Below, in pieces: positions 35,516 to 43,696 of a stretch of DNA of 64,000 nucleotides; position 1 is the first letter of the stretch; every line of letters begins with the position of its first letter. The translations under genes and the position numbers were made by a program. Location of the stretch: positions 310,001-374,000 of the forward strand of contig NZ_JABMCC010000115.1 of NCBI RefSeq assembly GCF_013359905.1, in the 5' to 3' direction. The DNA comes from Paenibacillus taichungensis (GTDB lineage Bacteria > Bacillota > Bacilli > Paenibacillales > Paenibacillaceae). The notes under the pieces are model-generated. The model saw only the letters and a program-made list of their open reading frames with translations, did no database searches and was not told the origin of the DNA.

Positions 35516-37021
35516 TTATGTTTCAACACCGTTTCTTTTTGAGCGTTTTAAACGCAAGGCTACCCAGCTCATAAGCAGAGCTGCAACGAGTAAAAATAAA
35601 GTTAATCCTCCAATGACTACAAAGAAGGAGTGGTCAAAAGCAGCAAAGGCGGCAGATTTGAGTAACTCCGCAGACTCAGTAGGTAAACTTTCGGCAGCGA
35701 TAAGAGCTTCATCCAGACTGTCCTTCACATTAACTGGCACTCTAATGCCTTCAGGAATCCTCATAGCAAGCGTGTATACGAGAGTAGACATACTCCCAAT
35801 GATGGCAATACCTGATGCTCCACCCAGCTCATAACCCACTTCCTCAATCGATGCTGCCATACCAGCTTTGTGTGGAGGTGCGTAACTCATGATGGAATGG
35901 GATGCTGCGGTCATCCCTGCGCCAAGGCCTGCGCCAAGTAGTGCTAAACCAAGGATCTGTCCAGTAAACCCTGCATTGAACTGCATCAGATATATCCCTA
36001 TGCCCAGACCGGCGATCAAGAGAGAGAAACTTTTGATGTATACGACATCTACACGATGCATGATGGATCCGACAATAGGGCCAGCAATGAGTGCTGCAAC
36101 GGGTATAGATAAGGTGAAAAGTCCCGCTTGAAGCGGTGACATGCCCTCCACAAGTTGAAGGCGTTGTGTGACCAGATATTGCACACCCATTTGCGCAAAC
36201 AACCCGACCAGTGCGGTGATAAAGCCAGTGCTGAATCTTGGGATATTGAATAAGGACAGATCCAAAAGCGGGTTGGTGCTGTTATTTTGACGGCGAATAA
36301 AGATCATAAGGGACAGCAGACCTATTAATGCTGCGCTAATGGCTAATGTCAGAGATCCTTCTCGCCTTGTGAATTCCTTGATGGAATAGATGATTCCAAC
36401 CATGGCGATCATGATCTGAAAGGAACTGGTGAAATCCCACTTTTTCGACGAATCACCTTGATGTTTAGGAATCATTTTTAAGGCGAAAACAAACGCAAGA
36501 ATGGCAATGGGAAGATTAATCAAAAACACAGAACCCCACCAGAAGTGTTGAAGCAGTAGCCCGCCGACAATCGGACCCAGTCCCGCACCACCTGATGCAA
36601 TAGAGCCCCAAATACCAATCGCGAGTGCAAGTTCTCGTTCATTTGTAAAGGTAACCCTGATGATCGACAATGTCGCTGGCATCATCATGGATGCGCCAAC
36701 TGCAAGAAGAATTCTACTCATGACAAGTACAGCCGGTACTGGAGAAAAGGCAGCAGTAAGAGAAGCGACAGAAAATACGAGCAATCCCAGGGTGAATATT
36801 TTTTTATGACCAAGACGGTCCCCAAGCGTTCCCATTGCAGGCAGAAGCCCCGCCATGACGAGGGAGTAACCGTTCAGAATCCATAATTTTTCTGAGGCTG
36901 ATGCACCTAAATCATGGGTTAAGCTAGGTAAAGCGGTGTACAGGATGGTCATGTCCATCACGATTAGTAATAGTGCACTTGATACGATAACAAGAATCAT
37001 CCAACGTTTTAACTTTGACAT
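35516..37021 (-). CDS. 14-TM MFS multidrug exporter (DHA2 family)
   Basis: A 501-residue proton-driven efflux pump with fourteen predicted helices. Motif A is GTLGDRLGHKKIF, and motif C-like GSIASGGAGLGPIVGGLLLQ marks drug/H+ antiporters (EmrB/QacA/LfrA group). ATG 37021 is chosen for the GGAGGG just upstream. It is divergent from a MerR regulator with a multidrug-sensing C-domain, and the shared 112-bp region holds a MerR-type promoter with a 19-bp spacer, so the pump is very probably induced by lipophilic cations or dyes through that regulator. Confidence 0.92.
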   Translation of the reverse strand: MSKLKRWMILVIVSSALLLIVMDMTILYTALPSLTHDLGASASEKLWILNGYSLVMAGLLPAMGTLGDRLGHKKIFTLGLLVFSVASLTAAFSPVPAVLVMSRILLAVGASMMMPATLSIIRVTFTNERELALAIGIWGSIASGGAGLGPIVGGLLLQHFWWGSVFLINLPIAILAFVFALKMIPKHQGDSSKKWDFTSSFQIMIAMVGIIYSIKEFTRREGSLTLAISAALIGLLSLMIFIRRQNNSTNPLLDLSLFNIPRFSTGFITALVGLFAQMGVQYLVTQRLQLVEGMSPLQAGLFTLSIPVAALIAGPIVGSIMHRVDVVYIKSFSLLIAGLGIGIYLMQFNAGFTGQILGLALLGAGLGAGMTAASHSIMSYAPPHKAGMAASIEEVGYELGGASGIAIIGSMSTLVYTLAMRIPEGIRVPVNVKDSLDEALIAAESLPTESAELLKSAAFAAFDHSFFVVIGGLTLFLLVAALLMSWVALRLKRSKRNGVET

Positions 37022-37062
37022 ATTTCCCTCCAACAATATAAATAGATAACTTGCATTTTTAA

Positions 37063-37093
37063 ACCATAAACTATAGGGTAACCCTATAGTCAA
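37063..37093 (-). promoter_or_regulatory. MerR-type operator-promoter of the MFS pump
   Basis: On the minus strand TTGACT (37088-37093) and TATGGT (37063-37068) are 19 bp apart, the overlong spacer that MerR activators correct by DNA distortion. A perfect 21-bp palindrome, arms ACTATAGGGT/ACCCTATAGT at 37070-37090, fills the spacer. Confidence 0.85.
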
Positions 37094-37133
37094 ATTAATT
37101 TTGAACTATAGATTCTAGCGGAGGCCTGGTACA

Positions 37134-37970
37134 ATGTCGGGAAACCATACACAACAATTTACTACCAGTGAATTTGCAAAAATCTGCGGAGTCACTAAAC
37201 ATACTTTATTTCATTATGATGAGATTGGACTGTTAAAGCCGGAGTTTACGAATTCCAACGGTTACCGTTATTACGGTATTCAGCAAACCTATGTACTTGA
37301 TGTAATCCATGTGCTGAAAAAGGCGGGAAGCTCTCTAGAGGAAATTAAGTCTTTTATTCAAAATCAAAATACGCCTTTATTAATCGAGCTTTTTGAACAG
37401 AAAATGAAGGAACTGGAGCTAGAACAACTCCGAATCAAACGTATGCAAAAGCTCTTGAATGGTGCCATTGTCATGACACAACAAGCTATGAGTGCTTCAC
37501 AGGAAGGTCTGGCTTTTGAAGAATGCGAGAAAGAATATTTTATTGCCGTTCGACTGGAACGAGGAGATGGAGACAAGGAGTTTACCCGCAAGTTTGTCGA
37601 ATATCGAAACCATTGTGAAGAGCGAATGATCGAATATGAGTTTCCGGTATGGACTGTAGTTTGTCAGGAGAGTTTTGAGACAGGACACTTCTATCCGGAC
37701 TACTTTTGCAACCAAATAAAAGCACCGATTCCTGGCGAATCGATGTTAGTCAAGCCCAAAGGACTGTATGCTGTCATGAACCATCGAGGATCATATGAAA
37801 GCATGCCAAAAACGTATTTAATCATTAAAGAGCATATAGAACGAGAGGGATTTGAAATCTGTGGAAACGTGTATGCCATGGATCTGCTCAGTTATTTTGC
37901 GGAAAATAATCCGGATGAGTATATCATCAAGATATACGTAGAAGTGTGTAAGGTTGCTGAGACAAAATAA
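37134..37970 (+). CDS. MerR-family multidrug-sensing regulator (BmrR/BltR-like)
   Basis: A 278-residue activator. The N-terminal MerR HTH ([20 protein letters not shown], then [19 protein letters not shown]) is followed by a long dimerising coiled coil (residues 80-125) and a C-terminal effector-binding domain of the BmrR/GyrI kind ([19 protein letters not shown]). This build matches regulators that sense many lipophilic drugs and turn on an adjacent pump. Its gene is divergent from such a pump and the operator between them is clear. The ATG at 37134 lies about 14 bases after GGAGG. Confidence 0.92.
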   Translation: MSGNHTQQFTTSEFAKICGVTKHTLFHYDEIGLLKPEFTNSNGYRYYGIQQTYVLDVIHVLKKAGSSLEEIKSFIQNQNTPLLIELFEQKMKELELEQLRIKRMQKLLNGAIVMTQQAMSASQEGLAFEECEKEYFIAVRLERGDGDKEFTRKFVEYRNHCEERMIEYEFPVWTVVCQESFETGHFYPDYFCNQIKAPIPGESMLVKPKGLYAVMNHRGSYESMPKTYLIIKEHIEREGFEICGNVYAMDLLSYFAENNPDEYIIKIYVEVCKVAETK

Positions 37971-38005
37971 AGAATAGAAATCGATTTAATTCAGGAGGGT
38001 ATTTT

Positions 38006-38542
38006 TTGAAATTAGTTAAAGCTTATGATATGGATTTGAACGAAGAATGGTCAACGCATCTTCAGGAATTGCTTATTGCCAGTTTTCCAGAGGTCTACCC
38101 GGAGGACCGTTTGTTTTTCAAGCAAATTCCACATGGCAGAATATTAGCATTCACCTCAGATAATCAACTGATTGGGCATGTAGGATTAGATTACAGAATG
38201 ATGAATTTGAATGGAAAAGCAATAAGAGTTCTAGGGATCATTGATCTATGTGTTTCCACTTCACATCGCTCTCAAGGAATTGGTTCCTTTTTGCTAGCGG
38301 AAGTGGAGAAGCTGTCCAAAGGGCATATTGATTTTGTGCTATTATTTGCTGATCATGAGGACTTGTATAGCAAAAATGGGTTCAAAACGGTTAACAACAC
38401 ATGTAAGTGGTTGAAAATTGACCATGAAACTTTAACTACAATTGGAGTTGGAATTCAGAAGGTCGAAGGCTTGATGGTTAGAGAAGTCGGAACTATGCCA
38501 TGGGGCGAAGGAGAACTCGATTTTTTAGGCTATTTGTATTGA
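38006..38542 (+). CDS. GNAT-family N-acetyltransferase
   Basis: A 178-residue single GNAT domain. The acetyl-CoA binding region reads IIDLCVSTSHRSQGIGSFLLAEVE, with the Q/RxxGxG/A motif as SQGIGS. Preceding strands (QLIGHVGLDYRMM) and the end (DLYSKNGFKTVNN) are typical. The TTG start follows GGAGGG. It is 35 bases after the MerR gene in the same direction and ahead of a terminator, so it may be co-expressed with the regulator; a drug- or metabolite-acetylating role would fit but is not shown. Confidence 0.85.
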   Translation: MKLVKAYDMDLNEEWSTHLQELLIASFPEVYPEDRLFFKQIPHGRILAFTSDNQLIGHVGLDYRMMNLNGKAIRVLGIIDLCVSTSHRSQGIGSFLLAEVEKLSKGHIDFVLLFADHEDLYSKNGFKTVNNTCKWLKIDHETLTTIGVGIQKVEGLMVREVGTMPWGEGELDFLGYLY

Positions 38543-38590
38543 GCACTATGAGCACTCACCCAAAAATTGAGCCCATAAAAAAGGTGATAG

Positions 38591-38616
38591 AGCCACGCAG
38601 TTTCGTGGCTTTTTTG
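38591..38616 (+). terminator. Terminator after GNAT gene
   Basis: An AGCCACG/CGTGGCT hairpin followed by five T residues. Confidence 0.92.
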
Positions 38617-38687
38617 TATTCCAAGAGAATTTGTTTATAAAATGAATTTGTTGAAAAATAACAAAGTGATAAATTTTATTTATCGAA

Positions 38688-38720
38688 ATGAAATTGAATT
38701 TCATTCATGAACGTTTCATG
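38688..38720. promoter_or_regulatory. Tandem palindromes upstream of maeA promoter
   Basis: Two perfect inverted repeats in a row: ATGAAATT-G-AATTTCAT (38688-38704) and CATGAA-CGT-TTCATG (38706-38720). They share an ATGAAA/TTTCAT core, with centres 17 bp apart. They end 6 bp before the -35 box, the usual place for an activator such as a response regulator. Confidence 0.6.
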
Positions 38721-38726
38721 AGTTCG

Positions 38727-38755
38727 TTTACATGCCATAGAAAATATTTTATAAT
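38727..38755 (+). promoter_or_regulatory. Sigma-A promoter of maeA
   Basis: TTTACA and a perfect TATAAT with a 17-bp spacer, about 105 bp before the start codon. Confidence 0.7.
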
Positions 38756-38814
38756 TGTCATCGGAAGAACTATAACTAACTAAAAGTTATTAAGTGTTAA
38801 AATTAAATTAAATA

Positions 38815-38828
38815 GACGTTAAAACGTC
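38815..38828. promoter_or_regulatory. Palindrome in the maeA leader
   Basis: GACGTT-AA-AACGTC, between the promoter and the ribosome binding site. It may be an operator for a roadblock repressor or a small RNA hairpin. Confidence 0.4.
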
Positions 38829-38859
38829 AAGAGACATCATGAAAGAAGGCAATCAGTAA

Positions 38860-40560
38860 ATGAACTCATTTTTTGTAGATTCCAATGGAAACTTGAAAAC
38901 CTCTTTGAAAGGCAAGGATGTTCTGTCCAATCCCATGTTGAACAAGGGTACTGCCTTTAACGAAGAAGAAAGAAGAGAGCTTAACCTGAATGGCATCTTG
39001 CCACCGATGGTTTTAAATATTGAAGAACAAGTGAGTCGAGTATATCAGCAATTGCAGAATGAATCGGATAATTTGCGAAAAAGCATCATGCTTAGTGATT
39101 TGTTCAACCGTAATATTGTACTCTTTTACCGTTTAATGAAGGATCATCTTAGCGAAATGTTGCCGATTGTGTATACACCTACGGTCGGACAAGCTATTCA
39201 GGAATATAGCCATCAGTACCACAGACCAGGTGGTCTATATTTATCCATTAATGATATGGATGGGCTGGAGGAAGCTTTCCGCAACAGTGGTTTACATGCT
39301 GGAGATGTGGATTTGATTGTGGTGACCGACTCGGAAAGTATTCTGGGCATCGGAGACTGGGGCGTTGGCGGCATTAAAATTGCCATTGGTAAACTCGCGG
39401 TATATACAGCAGCCGTAGGCGTTGATCCAAGCCGTGTATTGCCTGTTGTGCTGGATGTGGGAACCAATAATCCCAAACTGCTGAATGATCCATTGTATGT
39501 GGGCAACCGTCATGAACGGATTCGCGGGGAAAAGTATGAGCAATTTATCGAAGCCTTTGTGAAAGAAACAACAAAGTGGTTTCCGGATATCCTGCTTCAT
39601 TGGGAAGACCTGGGCAGCGTGAATGCCAGAAATATTATACAGAAATATGGGGAAGAACTCCTTACATTTAATGATGATATTCAGGGGACGGGTGCGGTTA
39701 CACTTGCGGCGATTATGTCCGGGGTTCAAGTGACGGGTGTACCTCTTCGTGAGCATCGTGTTCTTGTATTTGGACCAGGAGCAGCTGGTATTGGTAACGC
39801 GGATCAGATTCGTGACGCTATGATGGAAGAAGGGCTTGAGCAAGAGGAAGCGGAGAGCCGTTTCTGGGCGTTCGATTACCGTGGAATCCTTACGGATGAA
39901 ACGGAAGGTCTATTTGAATTCCAGAAACCATATGTACGTAAAGCTGCGGAAGTGAAAAATTGGGCTTTGAATGAGCAAGGGCAGGTTAGTTTGCTGGAAG
40001 CTGTGAAACAGATCAAACCAACGATCCTGATCGGCACTTCCGGTGTGACAGGTGCCTTTAATGAAAAAGTTATCAAAGAGATGGCGAAGCATGTGGAACG
40101 TCCAATCATTATGCCAATGTCCAATCCGACCTCGCTTGCCGAAGCAGCACCAAGAAGTTTGATTGAATGGACGGATGGCAAAGCACTGATTGCAACAGGC
40201 AGCCCCTTTGAACCTGTCATGTTTAATGACACATTGTATGAAATTGGTCAATCCAATAATGCTTTTGTGTTCCCTGGTTTGGGTCTAGGAGCGATTGTAG
40301 CGAAAGCATCGAAATTCACCAAAAACATGTTCACCGCAGCTGCAGTGGCCGTAGCTAATTCGGTAGACTCCTCTGCACCAGGTGCTCCACTTCTGCCCAG
40401 AGTGAAAGAGCTACATGCTGTTTCGTACAAAGTTGCAGTGGCGGTCGCCAAGGCGGCAGTGGAAGATGGCGTTGCGCGTGTAGAATTGAAAGACGTTGAA
40501 GAGGCTGTAAAAGCTGCCATGTGGCATCCGGTGTACAAACCGCTGTATGCGGCAGTTTAA
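38860..40560 (+). CDS. maeA: NAD-dependent malic enzyme
   Basis: A 566-residue malate dehydrogenase (oxaloacetate-decarboxylating), turning malate into pyruvate and CO2. Signatures: the catalytic Tyr in [35 protein letters not shown], the metal-binding [31 protein letters not shown] and the dinucleotide loop [15 protein letters not shown]. Size and motifs match the large (SfcA/MaeA) class. GAAAGAAGG precedes the ATG. Two tandem palindromes sit directly upstream of the promoter; in Bacillus related genes are induced by malate through a two-component system, so similar control is plausible. No regulator is adjacent. Confidence 0.95.
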   Translation: MNSFFVDSNGNLKTSLKGKDVLSNPMLNKGTAFNEEERRELNLNGILPPMVLNIEEQVSRVYQQLQNESDNLRKSIMLSDLFNRNIVLFYRLMKDHLSEMLPIVYTPTVGQAIQEYSHQYHRPGGLYLSINDMDGLEEAFRNSGLHAGDVDLIVVTDSESILGIGDWGVGGIKIAIGKLAVYTAAVGVDPSRVLPVVLDVGTNNPKLLNDPLYVGNRHERIRGEKYEQFIEAFVKETTKWFPDILLHWEDLGSVNARNIIQKYGEELLTFNDDIQGTGAVTLAAIMSGVQVTGVPLREHRVLVFGPGAAGIGNADQIRDAMMEEGLEQEEAESRFWAFDYRGILTDETEGLFEFQKPYVRKAAEVKNWALNEQGQVSLLEAVKQIKPTILIGTSGVTGAFNEKVIKEMAKHVERPIIMPMSNPTSLAEAAPRSLIEWTDGKALIATGSPFEPVMFNDTLYEIGQSNNAFVFPGLGLGAIVAKASKFTKNMFTAAAVAVANSVDSSAPGAPLLPRVKELHAVSYKVAVAVAKAAVEDGVARVELKDVEEAVKAAMWHPVYKPLYAAV

Positions 40561-40565
40561 TAATT

Positions 40566-40669
40566 GAATACAGCGCGTGGTAACTATAAATTCTTGTGGG
40601 TCGATAAGGTGGATTTGGATTCAAAAAGGTGCACAACTTGATTTCTCGCCTTGACCCGTGGCTGTATTC
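40566..40669 (+). ncRNA. Structured RNA candidate just after maeA
   Basis: GAATACAGC (40566-40574) pairs perfectly with GCTGTATTC (40661-40669). Inside it, GGGTC-GAT-AAGG (40598-40609) pairs with CCTTGACCC (40649-40657), leaving a 3-nt bulge. That is 18 Watson-Crick pairs closing a 104-nt element starting 5 nt after the maeA stop. There is no T-run, so it is not an ordinary terminator. Coding potential is poor. It may be a 3'-UTR stability element or a processed small RNA. No known RNA family recognised. Confidence 0.4.
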
Positions 40670-40721
40670 CATGTTAAGTTTCTGATATTAAATTGTTGAG
40701 CTTTTAAAGGGGGATAGAGCG

Positions 40722-40850
40722 ATGACTGAATTAGAGGTTGTAGATGTTTATGTGAACCTGTCAACGAACATGAACACTGACATGGTTCACAACATAACTA
40801 ATCAGAATCCGGCACTTTATCCTCCTATGCATAGATTATCTTGGTGTTAA
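40722..40850 (+). CDS. 42-aa hypothetical peptide
   Basis: A short ORF with ATG nine bases after AAAGGGGGA. The product begins MTELEVVDVYVNLSTNMNTD, is rich in Asn, Met and Thr and ends in LSWC. There is no signal peptide or membrane segment, and no family recognised. The strong binding site and a following terminator (40894-40935) support translation; it could also be a leader peptide upstream of the ABC-F gene 240 bases away. Confidence 0.4.
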   Translation: MTELEVVDVYVNLSTNMNTDMVHNITNQNPALYPPMHRLSWC

Positions 40851-40893
40851 TTTTTTGAACGCCAAGTCTCTTTATCATAGTCAGGTTGATGTA

Positions 40894-40935
40894 ACGCAAA
40901 AAAGCACCGGTGAATGGGGCTTTTTTGCGTTTTTT
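40894..40935 (+). terminator. Terminator or attenuator before the ABC-F gene
   Basis: ACGCAAAAAAGC pairs with GCTTTTTTGCGT, followed by T residues. It ends the small ORF at 40722-40850; if the ABC-F transcript began upstream it could also act as an attenuator. Confidence 0.8.
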
Positions 40936-41032
40936 CATTTGAGGATATTCTAATCACTCTGACACGAGGGATATGTCATTACGCAAGAACGGATTGAAAT
41001 TCTGATTATGTTCAAATATAAAGTGAGGGACC

Positions 41033-41082
41033 ATGTCGTGGTAAATTTCACGTCGGTTAACTTTTATATTTCACATAAAAAG
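41033..41082 (+). promoter_or_regulatory. Possible translated leader of the ABC-F gene
   Basis: ATG-TCG-TGG-TAA (41033-41044) is a three-codon ORF with GTGAGGG just before it. Downstream CTTTTAT (41061) can pair with ATAAAAAG (41075-41082), covering part of the ABC-F ribosome binding site. ABC-F resistance genes are often induced by drug-stalled ribosomes on short leaders. The reading here is inferred. Confidence 0.35.
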
Positions 41083-41092
41083 GATGATCTTT

Positions 41093-42571
41093 ATGTCTTT
41101 AATTAACGTTAGCAACCTAACCTTTGCCTATGATGGCAGTTACGATAATATATTTGAAAATGTGAGTTTTCAGCTGGACTCCGATTGGAAATTGGGCTTT
41201 ACCGGAAGGAACGGCAGAGGCAAAACGACATTCCTCAATCTGCTGCTTGGTAAATATGAATACAGCGGAACTATTTCTGCGAATGTTAGCTTTGAGTACT
41301 TTCCTTTTCAGGTTCAGAATAAAGGAGCTATGACCCTCGATGTCATTGAAGAGGTCTATCCTGAATATTTACACTGGCAGCTTGTTCGAGAGCTTAACCT
41401 GTTAAAAGTTTCGGAAGATATTCTGTATCGGCCTTTTGATTCCTTGTCTAACGGAGAACAAACGAAGGTGATGCTGGCTGCCTTGTTCCTGAAGGATAAT
41501 CGGTTTTTGCTCATCGATGAACCTACCAATCATCTCGACATTCATGCCAGAAAACTCGTCAGTAATTATCTTCGCAGCAAAAGTGGATTTATTCTGGTGT
41601 CACATGATCGATCTTTTTTGGATAACAGCGTAGACCACATCCTGTCCATCAATAAAAATAACATTGAGATTCAGAGAGGGAACTTCTCCGCTTGGTGGGA
41701 AAATAAACAAAGGCAAGATCAGTTTGAACTTGCAAGTAATGAAAAGTTAATAAAGGACATCAAACGTTTGTCCGATTCTGCCAAACGGACGGGTGGATGG
41801 TCGCATGAAGTGGAAAGAACCAAAAATGGTACGAGAAATTCCGGTTCAAAGGTGGATAAAGGCTATATTGGACACAAGGCTGCCAAAATGATGAAACGTT
41901 CCAAAAATATTGAGCAGAGGCATCAATCCGCCATCCAAGAAAAGTCCAAACTTCTGAAAAATATTGAGAGTGCAGAACGTCTACAGATTCATCAACTGGA
42001 TTTTCACAAAAAAGAACTTGTTGAATTGGAACATGTGTCGATTGCATACGGATCCAATACGGTATGTAAGGACGTGAGTTTCACAGTTGAAAAAGGGGAT
42101 CGTATTGCACTTTATGGTAAAAACGGATCGGGAAAATCAAGCATCCTTAAACTGATCTGTGATGAGGATATCCCTTATACAGGTCATTTTCGAAAGGATC
42201 CCCAGCTTAAGATCTCGTATGTGTCGCAAGACACGTCTGATCTCGGCGGCCAATTATCGGATTATGCTGTCACGCAGGGAATCGATGAAAGCCTGTTTAA
42301 ATCGATACTAAGAAAGCTGGATTTTTCCAGGCTGCAATTGGAGAAGGATATCTCAACGTATAGCGCTGGCCAAAAAAAGAAGGTGCTGGTTGCTAAAAGT
42401 CTCAGTGAGCAAGCTCATTTGCACATTTGGGATGAACCCCTCAACTTTGTGGATGTCATCTCTCGTATGCAAATTGAAGACTTGCTGCTGGAGTACTCCC
42501 CAACCCTTCTGTTTGTAGAGCATGACAGTGAATTTTGCGCCAATATTGCAACAAGAATTATCGAGCTATAA
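41093..42571 (+). CDS. ABC-F ribosomal protection protein, Lsa-like
   Basis: A 492-residue soluble protein with two ABC ATPase domains and no membrane part. Walker A motifs are GRNGRGKTT and GKNGSGKSS; the signature sequences are LSNGEQTKV and YSAGQKKKV, and Walker B of domain 1 is LLIDEPTNHLD. The linker between them (about residues 190-300; RTGGWSHEVERTKNGT) is the antibiotic-resistance domain region. N-terminus and length fit the Lsa group, which protects ribosomes from lincosamides, streptogramin A and pleuromutilins. The spectrum here is untested. ATG 41093 follows AAAAAGGA by eight bases. Confidence 0.9.
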   Translation: MSLINVSNLTFAYDGSYDNIFENVSFQLDSDWKLGFTGRNGRGKTTFLNLLLGKYEYSGTISANVSFEYFPFQVQNKGAMTLDVIEEVYPEYLHWQLVRELNLLKVSEDILYRPFDSLSNGEQTKVMLAALFLKDNRFLLIDEPTNHLDIHARKLVSNYLRSKSGFILVSHDRSFLDNSVDHILSINKNNIEIQRGNFSAWWENKQRQDQFELASNEKLIKDIKRLSDSAKRTGGWSHEVERTKNGTRNSGSKVDKGYIGHKAAKMMKRSKNIEQRHQSAIQEKSKLLKNIESAERLQIHQLDFHKKELVELEHVSIAYGSNTVCKDVSFTVEKGDRIALYGKNGSGKSSILKLICDEDIPYTGHFRKDPQLKISYVSQDTSDLGGQLSDYAVTQGIDESLFKSILRKLDFSRLQLEKDISTYSAGQKKKVLVAKSLSEQAHLHIWDEPLNFVDVISRMQIEDLLLEYSPTLLFVEHDSEFCANIATRIIEL

Positions 42572-42605
42572 GCAAAAGGGAAAGATAAAAGATATACATT
42601 CTAAG

Positions 42606-42627
42606 AGCCGCCGCTTGGCGGCTTTTA
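42606..42627 (+). terminator. Terminator after ABC-F gene
   Basis: AGCCGCC and GGCGGCT form a hairpin with a GCTT loop, followed by TTTTAA. Confidence 0.85.
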
Positions 42628-42795
42628 ATCATTACATCTATCTTTGCAATACATAACCAATCATAGGTGATGCTTGTTACGTGTTCAGACATCGGAATTG
42701 TGAGCAACTATGCTATAATTTTATAGTCAAAGCCAATCAAATGATGGTTCATTGAATCAATTTATTGAATATATTCCCCAAGAGGTGTAAACCCG

Positions 42796-43362
42796 TTGAA
42801 AAAAGAAATGACATCGATGAAGCAAATGAGACTTAATTCCATTCTGGACGAAGCAACCAAACTGCTGATTGAAAAGCCCAACGCATCCATGAATGATATC
42901 GCAGAATCTGCGAAAATTGGTATTGCAACCCTGCATCGATACGTGGAGAGTCGCGAACAATTAATGGTTTATCTGGGCTTGCGTGCGATCGAGGTGGTCA
43001 GTGAGGCCATGCAAAACATTCATTTGGATGAGGAAAACTGTGAAACGTATATTCCGGAACTGATTGAAGTGCTCATTCCGTTAGGGGATAAAATATTTTT
43101 CCTTACTCATGACGCAGCTATACACTATAATCCTGAGATTGAGGGAGCAGATTTGAAGCTGAGAGAACCTATACTGCATGCGGTCAGCATGTTGCAGCAA
43201 AAGAATTACTTTCGTCAGGATGTCAATAAAAACTGGATTGTAGATGTGCTTTATTCTATCTTGTTTCTGACGTGGCAGCAGGTTGTAAGTGGTGACATTG
43301 CTCGTAAATCAGCAGCTTCGCTAGTTGTAGATACGTTCTATCACGGCTTTAGGGCCAGATAA
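42796..43362 (+). CDS. TetR-family regulator
   Basis: A 188-residue regulator. The N-terminal HTH is SMNDIAESAKIGIATLHRYVESREQLMVYLGLRAIEVV split over helices 2-4 (residues 30-68), matching TetR/AcrR proteins with the conserved aromatic-x-x-K/R region. The C-terminal ligand domain is helical and unassigned. TTG 42796 follows GAGGTG by nine bases. No pump or enzyme gene is adjacent except the ABC-F gene upstream, from which a terminator separates it; the target is unknown. Confidence 0.85.
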   Translation: MKKEMTSMKQMRLNSILDEATKLLIEKPNASMNDIAESAKIGIATLHRYVESREQLMVYLGLRAIEVVSEAMQNIHLDEENCETYIPELIEVLIPLGDKIFFLTHDAAIHYNPEIEGADLKLREPILHAVSMLQQKNYFRQDVNKNWIVDVLYSILFLTWQQVVSGDIARKSAASLVVDTFYHGFRAR

Positions 43363-43696
43363 GAACAACATATAATAAATGCAATATTACACCCCATTGT
43401 GGAGTCGGTCGTGTCATTGGATACGGACTCACTTTGGAGGTGTTTTTTTTGCGTGGAGAGCTATCAGCGATTCTCGAAAGGCGCATATTTTCTTTTGAGT
43501 ACATATTCAAATTTTAACAGAGTTCAGAATTTAAGATTTCAAACTTACAAAAAATGATATAAATTTCTAGTAGATTCAAATCATTACCAAATTAAGACAG
43601 TGAATTTGCGACAAGGAGGTCGATAATCTGCACTGAACGCGATACCGTTTCAACTCGCTTTTGCACGCATTCCATCATATCCACAGGAGGGATTCC
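43363..43696. other. Intergenic region between TetR and GT2 genes
   Basis: 43389-43450 is a complex terminator: outer ACACC/GGTGT and inner GAGTC/GACTC stems before eight T residues. 43455-43610 is AT-rich and should hold the GT2 promoter, but no clean sigma-A pair stands out. An AAGGAGG at 43615 is followed by no ordinary start codon; a second one, AGGAGGG, serves the GT2 gene. I see no other gene. Confidence 0.5.
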
